Assembly: GCA_030431775.1 (NCBI GenBank)
Contig: JAUIHW010000037.1
Location: forward strand, 1 to 38,910
Length of the DNA stretch: 38,910 nucleotides
Source of the DNA: Gammaproteobacteria bacterium
GTDB taxonomy: Bacteria > Pseudomonadota > Gammaproteobacteria > Pseudomonadales > JAUIET01
Reading direction: 5' to 3'
Part shown: in pieces, positions 14,802-22,799 of the stretch
Layout of the letters: each line of letters opens with the position of its first letter
Numbering within the stretch: the first letter of the stretch is position 1
Position numbers and translations under genes: made by a program
Notes under the pieces: generated by a model
Databases searched by the model: none
What the model was told of the DNA's origin: nothing
The model's input: the letters and a program-made list of their open reading frames with translations, nothing else

Positions 14802-17252
14802 TTAGAAGTCGTAGCGCAGTGTGGCACCCCACCAGCGAGGTGGCGCATACACTGCGGTACCGCCCAGGATTCCCAGGTCCAGCGCATATTGCTTGTACTC
14901 CTCATCAGCAAGGTTCTTCACCCACAGCTTGGCGCTGACGCCTTCGATGGTGTACGAGATACTGGCATTGCTCACGTTGTATGCCTCTTGCAGCGCCGCG
15001 CCACCATTGGTGACTTCAAGGTATTGATCGCCGTAGTAGGCGCCATCAATCTGGAAGGCTACATTACCGCCCAAGGCGTCAAAGTTGTAACGCACCAGGT
15101 AGTTGAAGCTGATGTCCGGAGCATTCGGCAATTCCATACCATTGAGGAAGTCTACCGGCCAGTCCACCCGGAAGCCAACCGGGGTGCCCTGCGATTGCGG
15201 GGTTTCCACATCATCCACTTCGGAGTCCTGCAGAGACAGGCCGAGTATGATGTCCCAGTTCTCGGTCGGCAGGAACGTCAGCTCAACTTCTGCACCCTGG
15301 TTTTCTGCCTGCGCATTACTGACGCTGGGCGTACCATCCGAGAAGGTGAAAGCCTGATAGTCTTCATAGTCATAGTAAAACGCGGTGGCATTCAAACGCG
15401 CCTTGCCATCCATGAATTCGGTTTTAATGCCCAGTTCAAAAGCATTCAACACCTCTTCATCATGGCGTACCCGGTCAATGGTGACGTTCGCTGAAGGCGC
15501 AAAGTTTCCGCCTTTGATGCCGCGGTTCCAGGACGCAAAGATCAGGGTGGTGTCACTGGCGCGGTAGTCCAGTTGCAGACGGGCCGCGTAGTCACCGTAG
15601 TCCACCTCATCCTGGTTGCCGCCGGCCGCTGCCACGCTGTTGGCAAGATTCAGGGTTTCAACGGATACCGGCGTGCCATCGTTTGCACCGGTCGCCACAT
15701 CGGTGATCAGGGCATCCGCTTCAAACGTGGTGCGCAGATCCAGCTCTTTGTCATCCTGCGAGTAGCGATAACCCGCGATCAAGGTCAGTGCATCGCTGAG
15801 ATCAAATTCGACCTGCCCAAACAAGGACCAGTTGGTGGATTCCAGCAGGTAGTCCTGCGCAACCCGCGAATTCACGGCAAGATTATTACCACCAGCATCG
15901 AAAAAGCCGAGATCGGCGGCCACACCACCCACCGGCGCGCCCACGGTAATCACATCAGCATCCGTCTCCAGGTCAAGATAGTAGGCACCGGCCGTCCAGC
16001 GCATACTGTCTGTTTCACCCGACAGGCGCAGTTCCTGCGAAAACTGGGTGAAATCAGCAACCGTGGTGAATTCAATGATGGGTGGGGGAATGCCATCACC
16101 GTCTTCTGTGTAGAACTTGTCGGTTGCGGAGTAGTTGGTAATGGAGACCAACTCCATCCCGTCATTCAGTTCCCAATCCAGCCTTGCCGTGACGTTAGTG
16201 GTGTCACGGTCCATAAAGCCGGGGTAATCGGAGTAGTGCTCATGCGGTTCAGGCGCGTCGCCCTCAAAAATGGTACGCCCGGCCGTGTCTACCGGTGCGA
16301 AGCAGTTGATCTGATCCGGGCAAAAGAATATATCCGCAGTGGCGCCGGCCGGCGCGCCAATCACGTCGGTAACAAACGCGGTGAATTCCGGAGGAATATA
16401 GGAATTCGCCGCGTTGGCATCGCCATAAGGCAGGAATATATAACCTCCGGTCGGGACATCGCTGTCTTCAGAGTATTTGACCAGCAGTTCAAAGGTCGCT
16501 GCGTCACTCAAATCAAACTGGAACGCACCGCGCAGCGCGTAACCATCGGAACCGCCCAGATCCTGCCCGCTGGCAGGCGGTAGCGCACCTACCGGTACAT
16601 CAGTCAGGGCTTGCGGATAGGTATTGGACTCAATATAACCGTCGGATTGCTCGGTGCGCGCCGCAAAACGATAGCGAGCACTGTCCGACCAGGAACCGCC
16701 CACGGCAAATTCAACACTGTATTTGTCGTAGTCGGCAACTGTACCCTCAACATAGCCGTTGAATTCTTCGTCATCGGCGCCCCGCGTGACGTAGTGAATC
16801 ACGCCACCGGTTGCATTACGACCAAACAGCGTGCCCTGCGGGCCACGCAGCACTTCCACCCGGTCGATATCAAACAACTGACCACTGATGGCGTTCATGC
16901 TGGCCACGTAGCCGTCATCGATGTACACCGCCACCGGTGCTTCGTTGTTGTCGGTGAAATTGTTCTGGGAAACCCCGCGAATGTTGAACGTCACCAGGTT
17001 TGGCGAAAAGCTGGTCATCTGCAACGCCGGAATCTGCTCGGTGATTTCCACTGTGTTACCAACATTCAGGGCTTTCATCTGATCGCCGGAATAAGCGGTC
17101 ACTGAAATACCAACATCCTGCAGGTTTTGCTCACGTTTCTGCGCGGTAACCGTTATCTCCTCAAGAATGGAAGCCTGGGTTCCCGCCGCCATGCCTGCCA
17201 GGGCAAGGGCACAGGACAGACGCGTCAAATTAAAATGCTGGACTCGCTTCAT
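14802..17252 (-). CDS. TonB-dependent outer-membrane receptor
   Basis: An 816-residue receptor with an N-terminal signal peptide ending near 'AGTQAS', a TonB box 'EEITVTAQKREQ', and a plug domain with 'DRVEVLRGPQGTLFGRNATG'. A long beta-barrel ends in 'GATLRYDF', whose terminal phenylalanine is the usual outer-membrane assembly signal. It transports a substrate using TonB energy. This 'LQDV' subgroup is abundant in marine and sphingomonad-like bacteria and often imports organic compounds rather than iron chelates. The ribosome-binding site is the G-rich stretch before the ATG. The 199 bp upstream (17253-17451) contain no gene. It lies between the sulfatase and the flavoprotein gene on the same strand. 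Confidence 0.95.
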   Translation of the reverse strand: MKRVQHFNLTRLSCALALAGMAAGTQASILEEITVTAQKREQNLQDVGISVTAYSGDQMKALNVGNTVEITEQIPALQMTSFSPNLVTFNIRGVSQNNFTDNNEAPVAVYIDDGYVASMNAISGQLFDIDRVEVLRGPQGTLFGRNATGGVIHYVTRGADDEEFNGYVEGTVADYDKYSVEFAVGGSWSDSARYRFAARTEQSDGYIESNTYPQALTDVPVGALPPASGQDLGGSDGYALRGAFQFDLSDAATFELLVKYSEDSDVPTGGYIFLPYGDANAANSYIPPEFTAFVTDVIGAPAGATADIFFCPDQINCFAPVDTAGRTIFEGDAPEPHEHYSDYPGFMDRDTTNVTARLDWELNDGMELVSITNYSATDKFYTEDGDGIPPPIIEFTTVADFTQFSQELRLSGETDSMRWTAGAYYLDLETDADVITVGAPVGGVAADLGFFDAGGNNLAVNSRVAQDYLLESTNWSLFGQVEFDLSDALTLIAGYRYSQDDKELDLRTTFEADALITDVATGANDGTPVSVETLNLANSVAAAGGNQDEVDYGDYAARLQLDYRASDTTLIFASWNRGIKGGNFAPSANVTIDRVRHDEEVLNAFELGIKTEFMDGKARLNATAFYYDYEDYQAFTFSDGTPSVSNAQAENQGAEVELTFLPTENWDIILGLSLQDSEVDDVETPQSQGTPVGFRVDWPVDFLNGMELPNAPDISFNYLVRYNFDALGGNVAFQIDGAYYGDQYLEVTNGGAALQEAYNVSNASISYTIEGVSAKLWVKNLADEEYKQYALDLGILGGTAVYAPPRWWGATLRYDF

Positions 17253-17451
17253 AATATTTCCCCGTTCGCCGCACTCATGACGGCCGCTGATGAATTAGTA
17301 ACCATTTTCTGCAGAATAAGACGTTATTGTTGCACTCTTGAGCGTTGCGGACTCTCCCACAGTCGGTGAAGATTATCAAGCGCACGCGGCCCTAGCTTGG
17401 AATTGTGCGCAAACATCGCTTGACTCAGAGCGAAGTACACGCCTTATGGCC

Positions 17452-19410
17452 TCAGGCTTTCAGGTCATGGGCGGCCCGTTCCCCCTCGTGCACCGCACCT
17501 TCCCACATTTGCATGCCTTTCAATTCCGCGTGCGCAAAAGCAATACGTCCATGACGCTGACGGATCACGTCACTCGGTGCCGGCTTACCATCCCTGCCAA
17601 AGAAAAAGCCCGGTGGGGTAGCCGCATAGGCGTGCCCCTGACGATTGACGATAATTCCGGCGATATCCCGCTCGGCATCAAAGCCTCCGGCGGCAAACAT
17701 TTTGCTGAACTGCTGCTTTACATGCTTCTCAATGTCGGCGTAGCTGAGGGCAAACATCTTCATGCGCGCGGCCACACACTGCTGGTCAATCGGCATTCCC
17801 GGCAAGCAGAAGGAGTTGTACATGGTCAGCACGGTTGGCTTGGCCGGGTCCAGTGGCATCGGCTCCTGGCCGTCGATGATCATCTGCCGGCGCAAATTGG
17901 TAAACCAGCCGAGCTCGTCATCAAACCAGCGCACGGCCGCCACGCCCATTTTGTCCATAAACTTCCAGTTGGTCAGCGCAACATTAATCATCATCATCGG
18001 CGCGTGCATGAACTCATCCATGGCCCCAAGGTGCGCCGCCGACAAATCACTGACTACGCGCTTGTTGAGATGCTGTTGCCCGGCCACGACCACATGACGT
18101 GCGCTGACTTTATGCAGCTTGCCAGCGTTGTGATAGATGACATCCACCCAATCGGCGGATTCGGGCGCTCCACGGTGCTTTACATTGACCACCAGCGAAC
18201 TCAAGCGCATTCGCACGGCCTGATGTTTGCTGTCCAGCAACTCGCGACGCACCGGATTGCTCAGCACTTCACTGAGTGTCGGTGAGTCTCCAAAGATGCC
18301 GGGTATCAGGCTTTTAACAATGTGCCGAAGCGTACCGGTGTTGCCGCCCGGCCACTGCGCCAATATAACATCGTTAGTAGGGTCGCCCAGGCCAAGCACC
18401 CGTGCGTACTCGGTTACACCTGGCTGCAGGAAGTTGGCTGCCTGCAATGCGGAGATGACATCGCCGCCCAGCCCCATGCCCATCGCTGCACCGAACGGGT
18501 TCAGGTAGGCGTCAATCTTCGGGTTGTCGATGCCCATCTGGTCGCGCAGGAATTCCTTGTACGTCATGGTGTCCAGCCAACGGTCCCAATCGTCACGCTC
18601 CGGCGGTTGCCGATAGGTTTCCATCCACAAAAGATCGTTTTTGGTTTGCTCATCAATCGGCACGTCTTTAAAACGATTGGACCAGGGGTTAACCGCCATC
18701 TCGTGCCCGTCGTGATACCAGCCGAGGTCAGCAAGTTCCCAGGCAATGTGCATCGGGGAGTAATTATCTTGCGGAATTTTCAGCGAGGAATTCTTTGGCT
18801 CCTGCCACTCAAAGTTCTGCGGCAGTTTTAACTCATCCCAGATAGGCGAGTACATGCCAATTTTCTTCGCCGTTTCAAGCGGCCAAACGGCACCGGTGGA
18901 GCCCTGCGGCGCCCACAGTTTGTAGCCGTTTACTTCAATTTCGTTTTGCCTGGCCTCACCACCGAACATGCTGTGGTTGTCCAGGATCAATACCTTGGCA
19001 TCCGGGTGATCGTGGCGGTAGGTATAGGCCGCCGTACAACCGGCAAAGCCCGCGCCGACCACCACCAGGTCGTAGCTTTCATCGCTGTCGGCTGCAGAAG
19101 CCAGCAAATCGGCAAAATCGCCATTGCGCATAATATGCGCGGCGTTTACCACATCGTGAGTGTTGCCGTTGGCCGTCGCATAGTCGCCCACCCCGCCAGG
19201 ACCGGTCCAGGTTTTATCCAACCCGGTCAAAGGCAAAGGCATGGTGCGCCCGTGTTTAAACGCATCTGGTTTTACCGATTTAGCGGATGCTGAGGCTGGT
19301 GCACTGGCCGACAACAGGGCGGCGCCACTGCCGAGCAGCGTGCCACCGACAAAATCGCGCCGTGTGATGGCTGAGTTGATTGTTTCCTGAGGTGTTTTTT
19401 TCTTAGCCAT
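17452..19410 (-). CDS. Tat-exported FAD oxidoreductase, spermidine-dehydrogenase-like
   Basis: From the ATG at 19410 the protein has 652 residues. The N-terminus has a twin-arginine motif 'TRRDFVG' (16-22) and a hydrophobic h-region, so the folded flavoprotein should be exported. The Rossmann motif 'VVVGAGFAG' (116-124) binds FAD. The C-terminal 'RQGHAYAATPPGFFFGRDGK' and 'HGRIAFAHAELKG' segments, with 'WPGGNTGTLRHIVKSLIPG', resemble flavin amine oxidoreductases of the SpdH (spermidine dehydrogenase) group. The substrate need not be a polyamine. The frame extends to 19449, but 19410 is preferred because the Tat signal then sits near the N-terminus. It overlaps the upstream NTF2-like gene by 8 bp, so the two are coupled. 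Confidence 0.85.
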   Translation of the reverse strand: MAKKKTPQETINSAITRRDFVGGTLLGSGAALLSASAPASASAKSVKPDAFKHGRTMPLPLTGLDKTWTGPGGVGDYATANGNTHDVVNAAHIMRNGDFADLLASAADSDESYDLVVVGAGFAGCTAAYTYRHDHPDAKVLILDNHSMFGGEARQNEIEVNGYKLWAPQGSTGAVWPLETAKKIGMYSPIWDELKLPQNFEWQEPKNSSLKIPQDNYSPMHIAWELADLGWYHDGHEMAVNPWSNRFKDVPIDEQTKNDLLWMETYRQPPERDDWDRWLDTMTYKEFLRDQMGIDNPKIDAYLNPFGAAMGMGLGGDVISALQAANFLQPGVTEYARVLGLGDPTNDVILAQWPGGNTGTLRHIVKSLIPGIFGDSPTLSEVLSNPVRRELLDSKHQAVRMRLSSLVVNVKHRGAPESADWVDVIYHNAGKLHKVSARHVVVAGQQHLNKRVVSDLSAAHLGAMDEFMHAPMMMINVALTNWKFMDKMGVAAVRWFDDELGWFTNLRRQMIIDGQEPMPLDPAKPTVLTMYNSFCLPGMPIDQQCVAARMKMFALSYADIEKHVKQQFSKMFAAGGFDAERDIAGIIVNRQGHAYAATPPGFFFGRDGKPAPSDVIRQRHGRIAFAHAELKGMQMWEGAVHEGERAAHDLKA

Positions 19411-19903
19411 GATCACCGTCTCCGAACTTACCGACAACGTACATTTCACCGTGCGACCACCACTCGCCGTCTATCTTTTCCCACAAGAACAGCATTTTGA
19501 AGGTGAACGGCTGTTCACCGGATTCCGCAGGCGGGGTGACATGAAAGTTCACCCAGTCCCAGCCGGCATCCCCGTTGACAAAGGTGTTGTAGGATTCCAC
19601 TTTCACTTCTGAGCCAATCACTTCCTCATATACCGGTCGCAGCCCGGCGCGCCCCTCGTGGGTGGAACCATCTGGCCCCGTGGAAATCACCTGGTCCGAA
19701 TAAAAGCGGTTCAGAATTGGTTCCGGATCGTTCGCGGCAAAGGCTGCTTCCTTCATGTCGTATTTGGCACGAATGGCTTGCTTGAACGCGGCCAACTCAG
19801 CAGCTGAATCTTTGACCTCACCCTGTTCTGCCTGACCGCAAGCGGTCAGCGCCAATACAGCAATTGCAATTAGTACTTTGATCGATTGTTGCAGACTCAT
19901 CAT
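19403..19903 (-). CDS. NTF2/SnoaL-like lipoprotein
   Basis: A 166-residue protein with a lipoprotein signal 'VLIAIAVLALTAC' and a cone-shaped NTF2-like domain: 'AFKQAIRAKYDMKEAAFAA' followed by 'FYSDQVISTGPDG' and 'EGRAGLRPVYEEV'. NTF2-like folds serve as small-molecule binding proteins, isomerases or hydratases. Its stop overlaps the start of the flavoprotein gene by 8 bp, so it may be an accessory or partner at the periplasmic face. The ATG at 19903 is doubled (ATGATG), so the start may be 3 nt later. The gene is divergent from a TetR regulator that probably controls it. Confidence 0.82.
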   Translation of the reverse strand: MMSLQQSIKVLIAIAVLALTACGQAEQGEVKDSAAELAAFKQAIRAKYDMKEAAFAANDPEPILNRFYSDQVISTGPDGSTHEGRAGLRPVYEEVIGSEVKVESYNTFVNGDAGWDWVNFHVTPPAESGEQPFTFKMLFLWEKIDGEWWSHGEMYVVGKFGDGDHG

Positions 19904-19926
19904 AGTTTTTATCCCAGCGAATACGA

Positions 19927-19962
19927 TTGTGTTTAATCAACGGCTGGCATATTATTTGTCAA
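19927..19962. promoter_or_regulatory. Overlapping divergent promoter elements
   Basis: For the rightward TetR gene, TTGTGT (19927-19932) and TATTAT (19950-19955) are spaced 17 bp apart. For the leftward NTF2-like gene, a consensus TTGACA lies at the complement of 19957-19962, overlapping the rightward start region, although its -10 is unclear. A weak dyad, TTTGTCA...TGACCAAA, covers the same spot and may bind the TetR protein. Confidence 0.4.
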
Positions 19963-19973
19963 CTGACCAAACA

Positions 19974-20618
19974 ATGCAAGCCCTACAACGTATGCAAGAA
20001 AACGTCCGTGCAGGAACCGCTACCCGCCAGGCTGGACGCAGCACGGCGCGACGGATCATTCAGGCGGCCCATGATCTGCTGGAAACGCAAATCCTGGACA
20101 AATTCTCCATGCGCAGCGTGGCCGAGCAGGCCGGCGTGAGCCTGGCTAACCTGCAGTACTACTTCCCTCGGCGGGAAGATCTGCTGCACGCGCTGTTTGC
20201 GGATATTGCCGAGCAGTACAGCCAGGCGTACGCCGCGTTTCAAAACGAAGGCGACGAACAATCCCCTCTAGAACGATTCGAACAGATCTTGCGCTACAAT
20301 CTGGAAGATATTAGTCGCCAACAAACACGCCAGTTTTTTCTGCAGCTGTGGGCGCTGGCCGGTTCAATGGATGGATTTCGAGGTATCTATCTGGAAGACT
20401 TGTATCAATATGACATTGAACAACTCAGCGCCCATATCCAAGCCTTGCACTCAAACCCGCTATCAGATGCGACAATTCGCTTGAAGGCGACCCAAATCGC
20501 CGCCATGATCGAAGGTATGATGGTGGTCAGTGGTGATCTGCAAAAAGATCATGCCAGTAAAGCCGCACTGATTAACTCATGCTTTGAGACAGCTATTACT
20601 ATCGCACTGTCTACCTGA
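19974..20618 (+). CDS. TetR/AcrR-family transcriptional regulator
   Basis: From the ATG at 19974 the protein has 214 residues. The N-terminal DNA-binding domain shows 'FSMRSVAEQAGVSLANLQYY' (about 44-63), the TetR helix-turn-helix, and the C-terminal domain is helical and ligand-binding. The frame begins at 19878, inside the divergent gene, so the internal ATG is preferred; 19992 is also possible. It is followed after 17 bp by the CMD gene, suggesting a two-gene operon. It most likely represses itself and the divergent NTF2-like/flavoprotein pair, releasing on binding a pathway metabolite. Confidence 0.9.
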   Translation: MQALQRMQENVRAGTATRQAGRSTARRIIQAAHDLLETQILDKFSMRSVAEQAGVSLANLQYYFPRREDLLHALFADIAEQYSQAYAAFQNEGDEQSPLERFEQILRYNLEDISRQQTRQFFLQLWALAGSMDGFRGIYLEDLYQYDIEQLSAHIQALHSNPLSDATIRLKATQIAAMIEGMMVVSGDLQKDHASKAALINSCFETAITIALST

Positions 20619-20635
20619 ACCTGTGAGCAACTGCC

Positions 20636-21226
20636 ATGCCCCATCTACGCCCCTTAGAAAACAACGAAATTAACGACGACTACATCCTTGAACGCTTCAC
20701 GCACTACGCCAATACCCGGGGCTTCACACCCAACAGTATTCGCACCATGGCGCGCCGGCCAGACATCGTTAAGGCCTTTATGGCCTTGAACCAGGCCGTG
20801 CTGTATGAAGGCACCGCCCCGGAGGGCATCAAAATGATGGTCAGCCTGGCAAGCAGCCTGGCCTCTGGCTGTTTGTATTGCCAGTCGCACATGACCAACC
20901 TGTCCAGCATCTACCAGGTCAGCGATGAGCAAATAGCGGCTCTGGCAAATTTTGAAGACAGCCGTGTATTCAGCGACGCCGAAAAAGCCGCGTTGAATCT
21001 TGGCTTCAAAGCCGGCCGTGTACCCAACGAAGCCACCCAGGCTGACTTTGACCGCCTGGCTGAACACTTTGATGAAGGCCAGATTGTGGAACTGGTGGCA
21101 GCGGTCGCCTTGTTCGGTTACCTGAACCGCTGGAATGACACCATGGCGACTGAGCTGGAGCCCTTTCCAAAGGAAGTGACCGAAGCGAAATTGCCGGGTT
21201 GGGAAGTGGGTAAGCACGCTGGCTAG
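20636..21226 (+). CDS. Carboxymuconolactone decarboxylase/AhpD-like protein
   Basis: A 196-residue all-helical CMD-domain protein with the AhpD core 'SGCLYCQSHMTNL': C79, C82 and H85 match the CxxC-x2-H thiol-peroxidase motif, so it is more likely a disulfide-reactive peroxidase-type protein than a lactone decarboxylase. It lies 17 bp after the TetR gene and is presumably co-transcribed. Such proteins often accompany oxidative catabolic genes and may handle peroxide from the neighbouring flavoprotein, but that link is inference. The protein is full length, with no signal peptide. Confidence 0.88.
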   Translation: MPHLRPLENNEINDDYILERFTHYANTRGFTPNSIRTMARRPDIVKAFMALNQAVLYEGTAPEGIKMMVSLASSLASGCLYCQSHMTNLSSIYQVSDEQIAALANFEDSRVFSDAEKAALNLGFKAGRVPNEATQADFDRLAEHFDEGQIVELVAAVALFGYLNRWNDTMATELEPFPKEVTEAKLPGWEVGKHAG

Positions 21227-21284
21227 CCAAACGATACCCAGAGCCTTTCTCTGGTGAGCCGGGTATTTTCAAACACCACAAATT

Positions 21285-21306
21285 CTTTCCAGATTGCTCT
21301 GGAAAG
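21285..21306. terminator. Hairpin downstream of the CMD gene
   Basis: CTTTCCAGA (21285-21293) pairs perfectly with TCTGGAAAG (21298-21306) around a TTGC loop, 58 bp after the CMD stop. It is followed by a short CTTTCAAACC stretch without a true T-run, so it could end the TetR-CMD transcript or act as an operator of the next operon. Confidence 0.4.
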
Positions 21307-21328
21307 CTTTCAAACCTTGGAAGTAATT

Positions 21329-21345
21329 CAGTACACTGTGCACTG
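21329..21345. promoter_or_regulatory. Near-palindromic operator before the Mo-hydroxylase operon
   Basis: CAGTACACTGTGCACTG is a 17-bp dyad with one mismatched pair, ending 24 bp before the ATG at 21370. Size and position fit a repressor site for the molybdenum-hydroxylase operon. The cognate regulator is not identified; the nearby TetR protein is a candidate. Confidence 0.45.
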
Positions 21346-21369
21346 ACCTAGCGAAGAGCAATATCACCC

Positions 21370-22230
21370 ATGAGATACGAAGCCCCAACAACAAGTAAAG
21401 CAGCGGCCGAACTGCTTGCGGCGGAAAAAGGCAAGGCCTATGTGTTGGCCGGCGGTACCGACTTACTGGTGCGCATGAAAAGCGGCATGCTGGAGCCGGA
21501 CCTTCTGGTGGATATAAAACAGATCGCGAAAATGCGCGAGATCAGCAAAACCGCTTCCGGCTTTCGCATAGGCGCTGCCGTGCCCGGCGTGGAAATTGGC
21601 GAACACAAAGCCCTTGGCAAAGCCTGGCCAGGCGTGGTTGAGGCCGCGCAATTGATCGGTTCTGATCAGGTGCAGGGGCGCTGCACTATTGTTGGTAATT
21701 TGTGCAACGCCTCGCCGGCGGCCGATACGGTACCGGCGTTGATCGCCGCTGGTGCTAAAGCGGCAATCGTTGGGCCCAAAGGCCGCCGTACGCTGGCGGT
21801 TGAAAAAGTGGTCACTGGCCCTGGCCAGACCGCGTTGGCTAAGGCTGAAATTATCGAATACATCAGTTTACCCAAGCGGGCGCCGAAATCCGGTGATGCC
21901 TATTTGCGCTTTATACCGCGCACCGAGATGGATATTGCCGTGGTGGGTGCCGGGGTCAACCTGACATTAGCCCGCGGTATCATCAAGTCTGCCCGCGTTT
22001 CCCTTGGCGCAGTAGCGCCCACCGCGCTACTGGTGGCCGATGCAGCCAAAGCAATCATCGGCAGCAAACTGGATGATGAAGCCCTGGACAAACTGGCCGC
22101 AGCCTGTTCTGCCGCCTGCAAGCCTATAAATGATAAACGCGGCACAATCGAGTACCGCACCCGCGTAGCGGGCGTACTGGCCCGCCGCGCGGCATTGATT
22201 GCATTTGAACGCGCCGGAGGAAAGCGATGA
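21370..22230 (+). CDS. Molybdenum hydroxylase FAD-binding subunit (xanthine dehydrogenase family, CoxM-like)
   Basis: A 286-residue FAD_binding_5 protein. The FAD pyrophosphate region reads 'YVLAGGTDLLVRMKSG' near residues 24-40, and a second contact is 'CTIVGNLCNASPAADT' in the middle. The C-terminal CO-dehydrogenase-flavoprotein domain follows ('VSLGAVAPTALLVADAAKAI'). It passes electrons from the Mo and Fe-S subunits to the acceptor. It is first in an M-S-L operon and overlaps the Fe-S subunit by 4 bp (ATGA at 22227-22230). Length and motifs are normal for the family. Confidence 0.94.
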   Translation: MRYEAPTTSKAAAELLAAEKGKAYVLAGGTDLLVRMKSGMLEPDLLVDIKQIAKMREISKTASGFRIGAAVPGVEIGEHKALGKAWPGVVEAAQLIGSDQVQGRCTIVGNLCNASPAADTVPALIAAGAKAAIVGPKGRRTLAVEKVVTGPGQTALAKAEIIEYISLPKRAPKSGDAYLRFIPRTEMDIAVVGAGVNLTLARGIIKSARVSLGAVAPTALLVADAAKAIIGSKLDDEALDKLAAACSAACKPINDKRGTIEYRTRVAGVLARRAALIAFERAGGKR

Positions 22231-22736
22231 GCGGAGCACACGTCAGCACAACGATTAATGGCGATGCCGTGGAATTCGCCTGCCCACAGGATGAGAGTCT
22301 TCTGGATGCCCTGCGCAACCGGGTTGGCCTGACTGGCGTTAAGGAAGGCTGCGGCACCGGTGACTGCGGTGCCTGCAGCATCACCCTGGACGGCCGGCTG
22401 GTCTGCTCCTGCCTGGTACTGGGGGTGGAAGCAAACGGTAAGCAGATCGGCACGGTAGAAGGCCTGGCTGATGGCGACCAACTGCATCCTCTGCAGGAAA
22501 AATTCATAGAGCACGCCGCACTGCAATGCGGTATTTGCACCCCCGGTTTTCTGGTTGCCGCAAAGGTGCTGCTCGAGCGCAACCCGGACCCTAGTGAAAC
22601 CGAAATTCGCTACGCTCTAGCGGGCAATCTGTGTCGTTGCACCGGGTATGACAAAATCGTGCGGGCAGTTCAGGCGGCCGGCAAAGAAATGCGTAAGCAG
22701 AACAAGAAAAAAGCCAAGAAGAAGAAGAAGAAGTAA
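22227..22736 (+). CDS. Molybdenum hydroxylase 2Fe-2S subunit with polylysine tail
   Basis: A 169-residue protein with a plant-type 2Fe-2S cluster in 'GCGTGDCGACSI' (C42, C47, C50, plus C60 or C62) and a second, helical-domain cluster (C101 and C104 in 'QCGICTPGF', C136 and C138 in 'NLCRCTGY'). It links the Mo and FAD subunits. It overlaps the FAD subunit by 4 bp. The unusual part is the C-terminus: after the conserved domain the chain ends 'RKQNKKKAKKKKKK', encoded partly by six tandem AAG codons. Family members as remembered end near residue 155, so this basic tail looks added. Its role is unknown. Confidence 0.94.
   Translation: MSGAHVSTTINGDAVEFACPQDESLLDALRNRVGLTGVKEGCGTGDCGACSITLDGRLVCSCLVLGVEANGKQIGTVEGLADGDQLHPLQEKFIEHAALQCGICTPGFLVAAKVLLERNPDPSETEIRYALAGNLCRCTGYDKIVRAVQAAGKEMRKQNKKKAKKKKKK
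22716..22733 (+). repeat. AAG trinucleotide repeat (6 units) in the Fe-S subunit gene
   Basis: Six uninterrupted AAG codons directly precede the TAA stop. Such a tract can expand or contract by replication slippage without leaving the frame, varying the length of the lysine tail. Confidence 0.85.
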
Positions 22737-22799
22737 GCACCTCAGACGCATCCATACAGTGCTTATCGCAAACGCTCGGGAAACAGGATTAGGTAGATC

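Noticed and set aside
15573-16583. Long rightward open frame (336 codons) opposite the TonB receptor
   Set aside because: Antisense shadow of a convincing gene; no recognisable motif, signal or ribosome-binding site.
17253-17451. GCGCAC...GTGCGC dyad in the gap before the first TonB receptor
   Set aside because: Six-bp arms with a loop of about 20 nt, no T-tract, too weak to call.
20636-21226. True 4-carboxymuconolactone decarboxylase of the protocatechuate pathway
   Set aside because: The CxxC-x2-H motif points to the AhpD-like branch, and no other protocatechuate-pathway gene is nearby.
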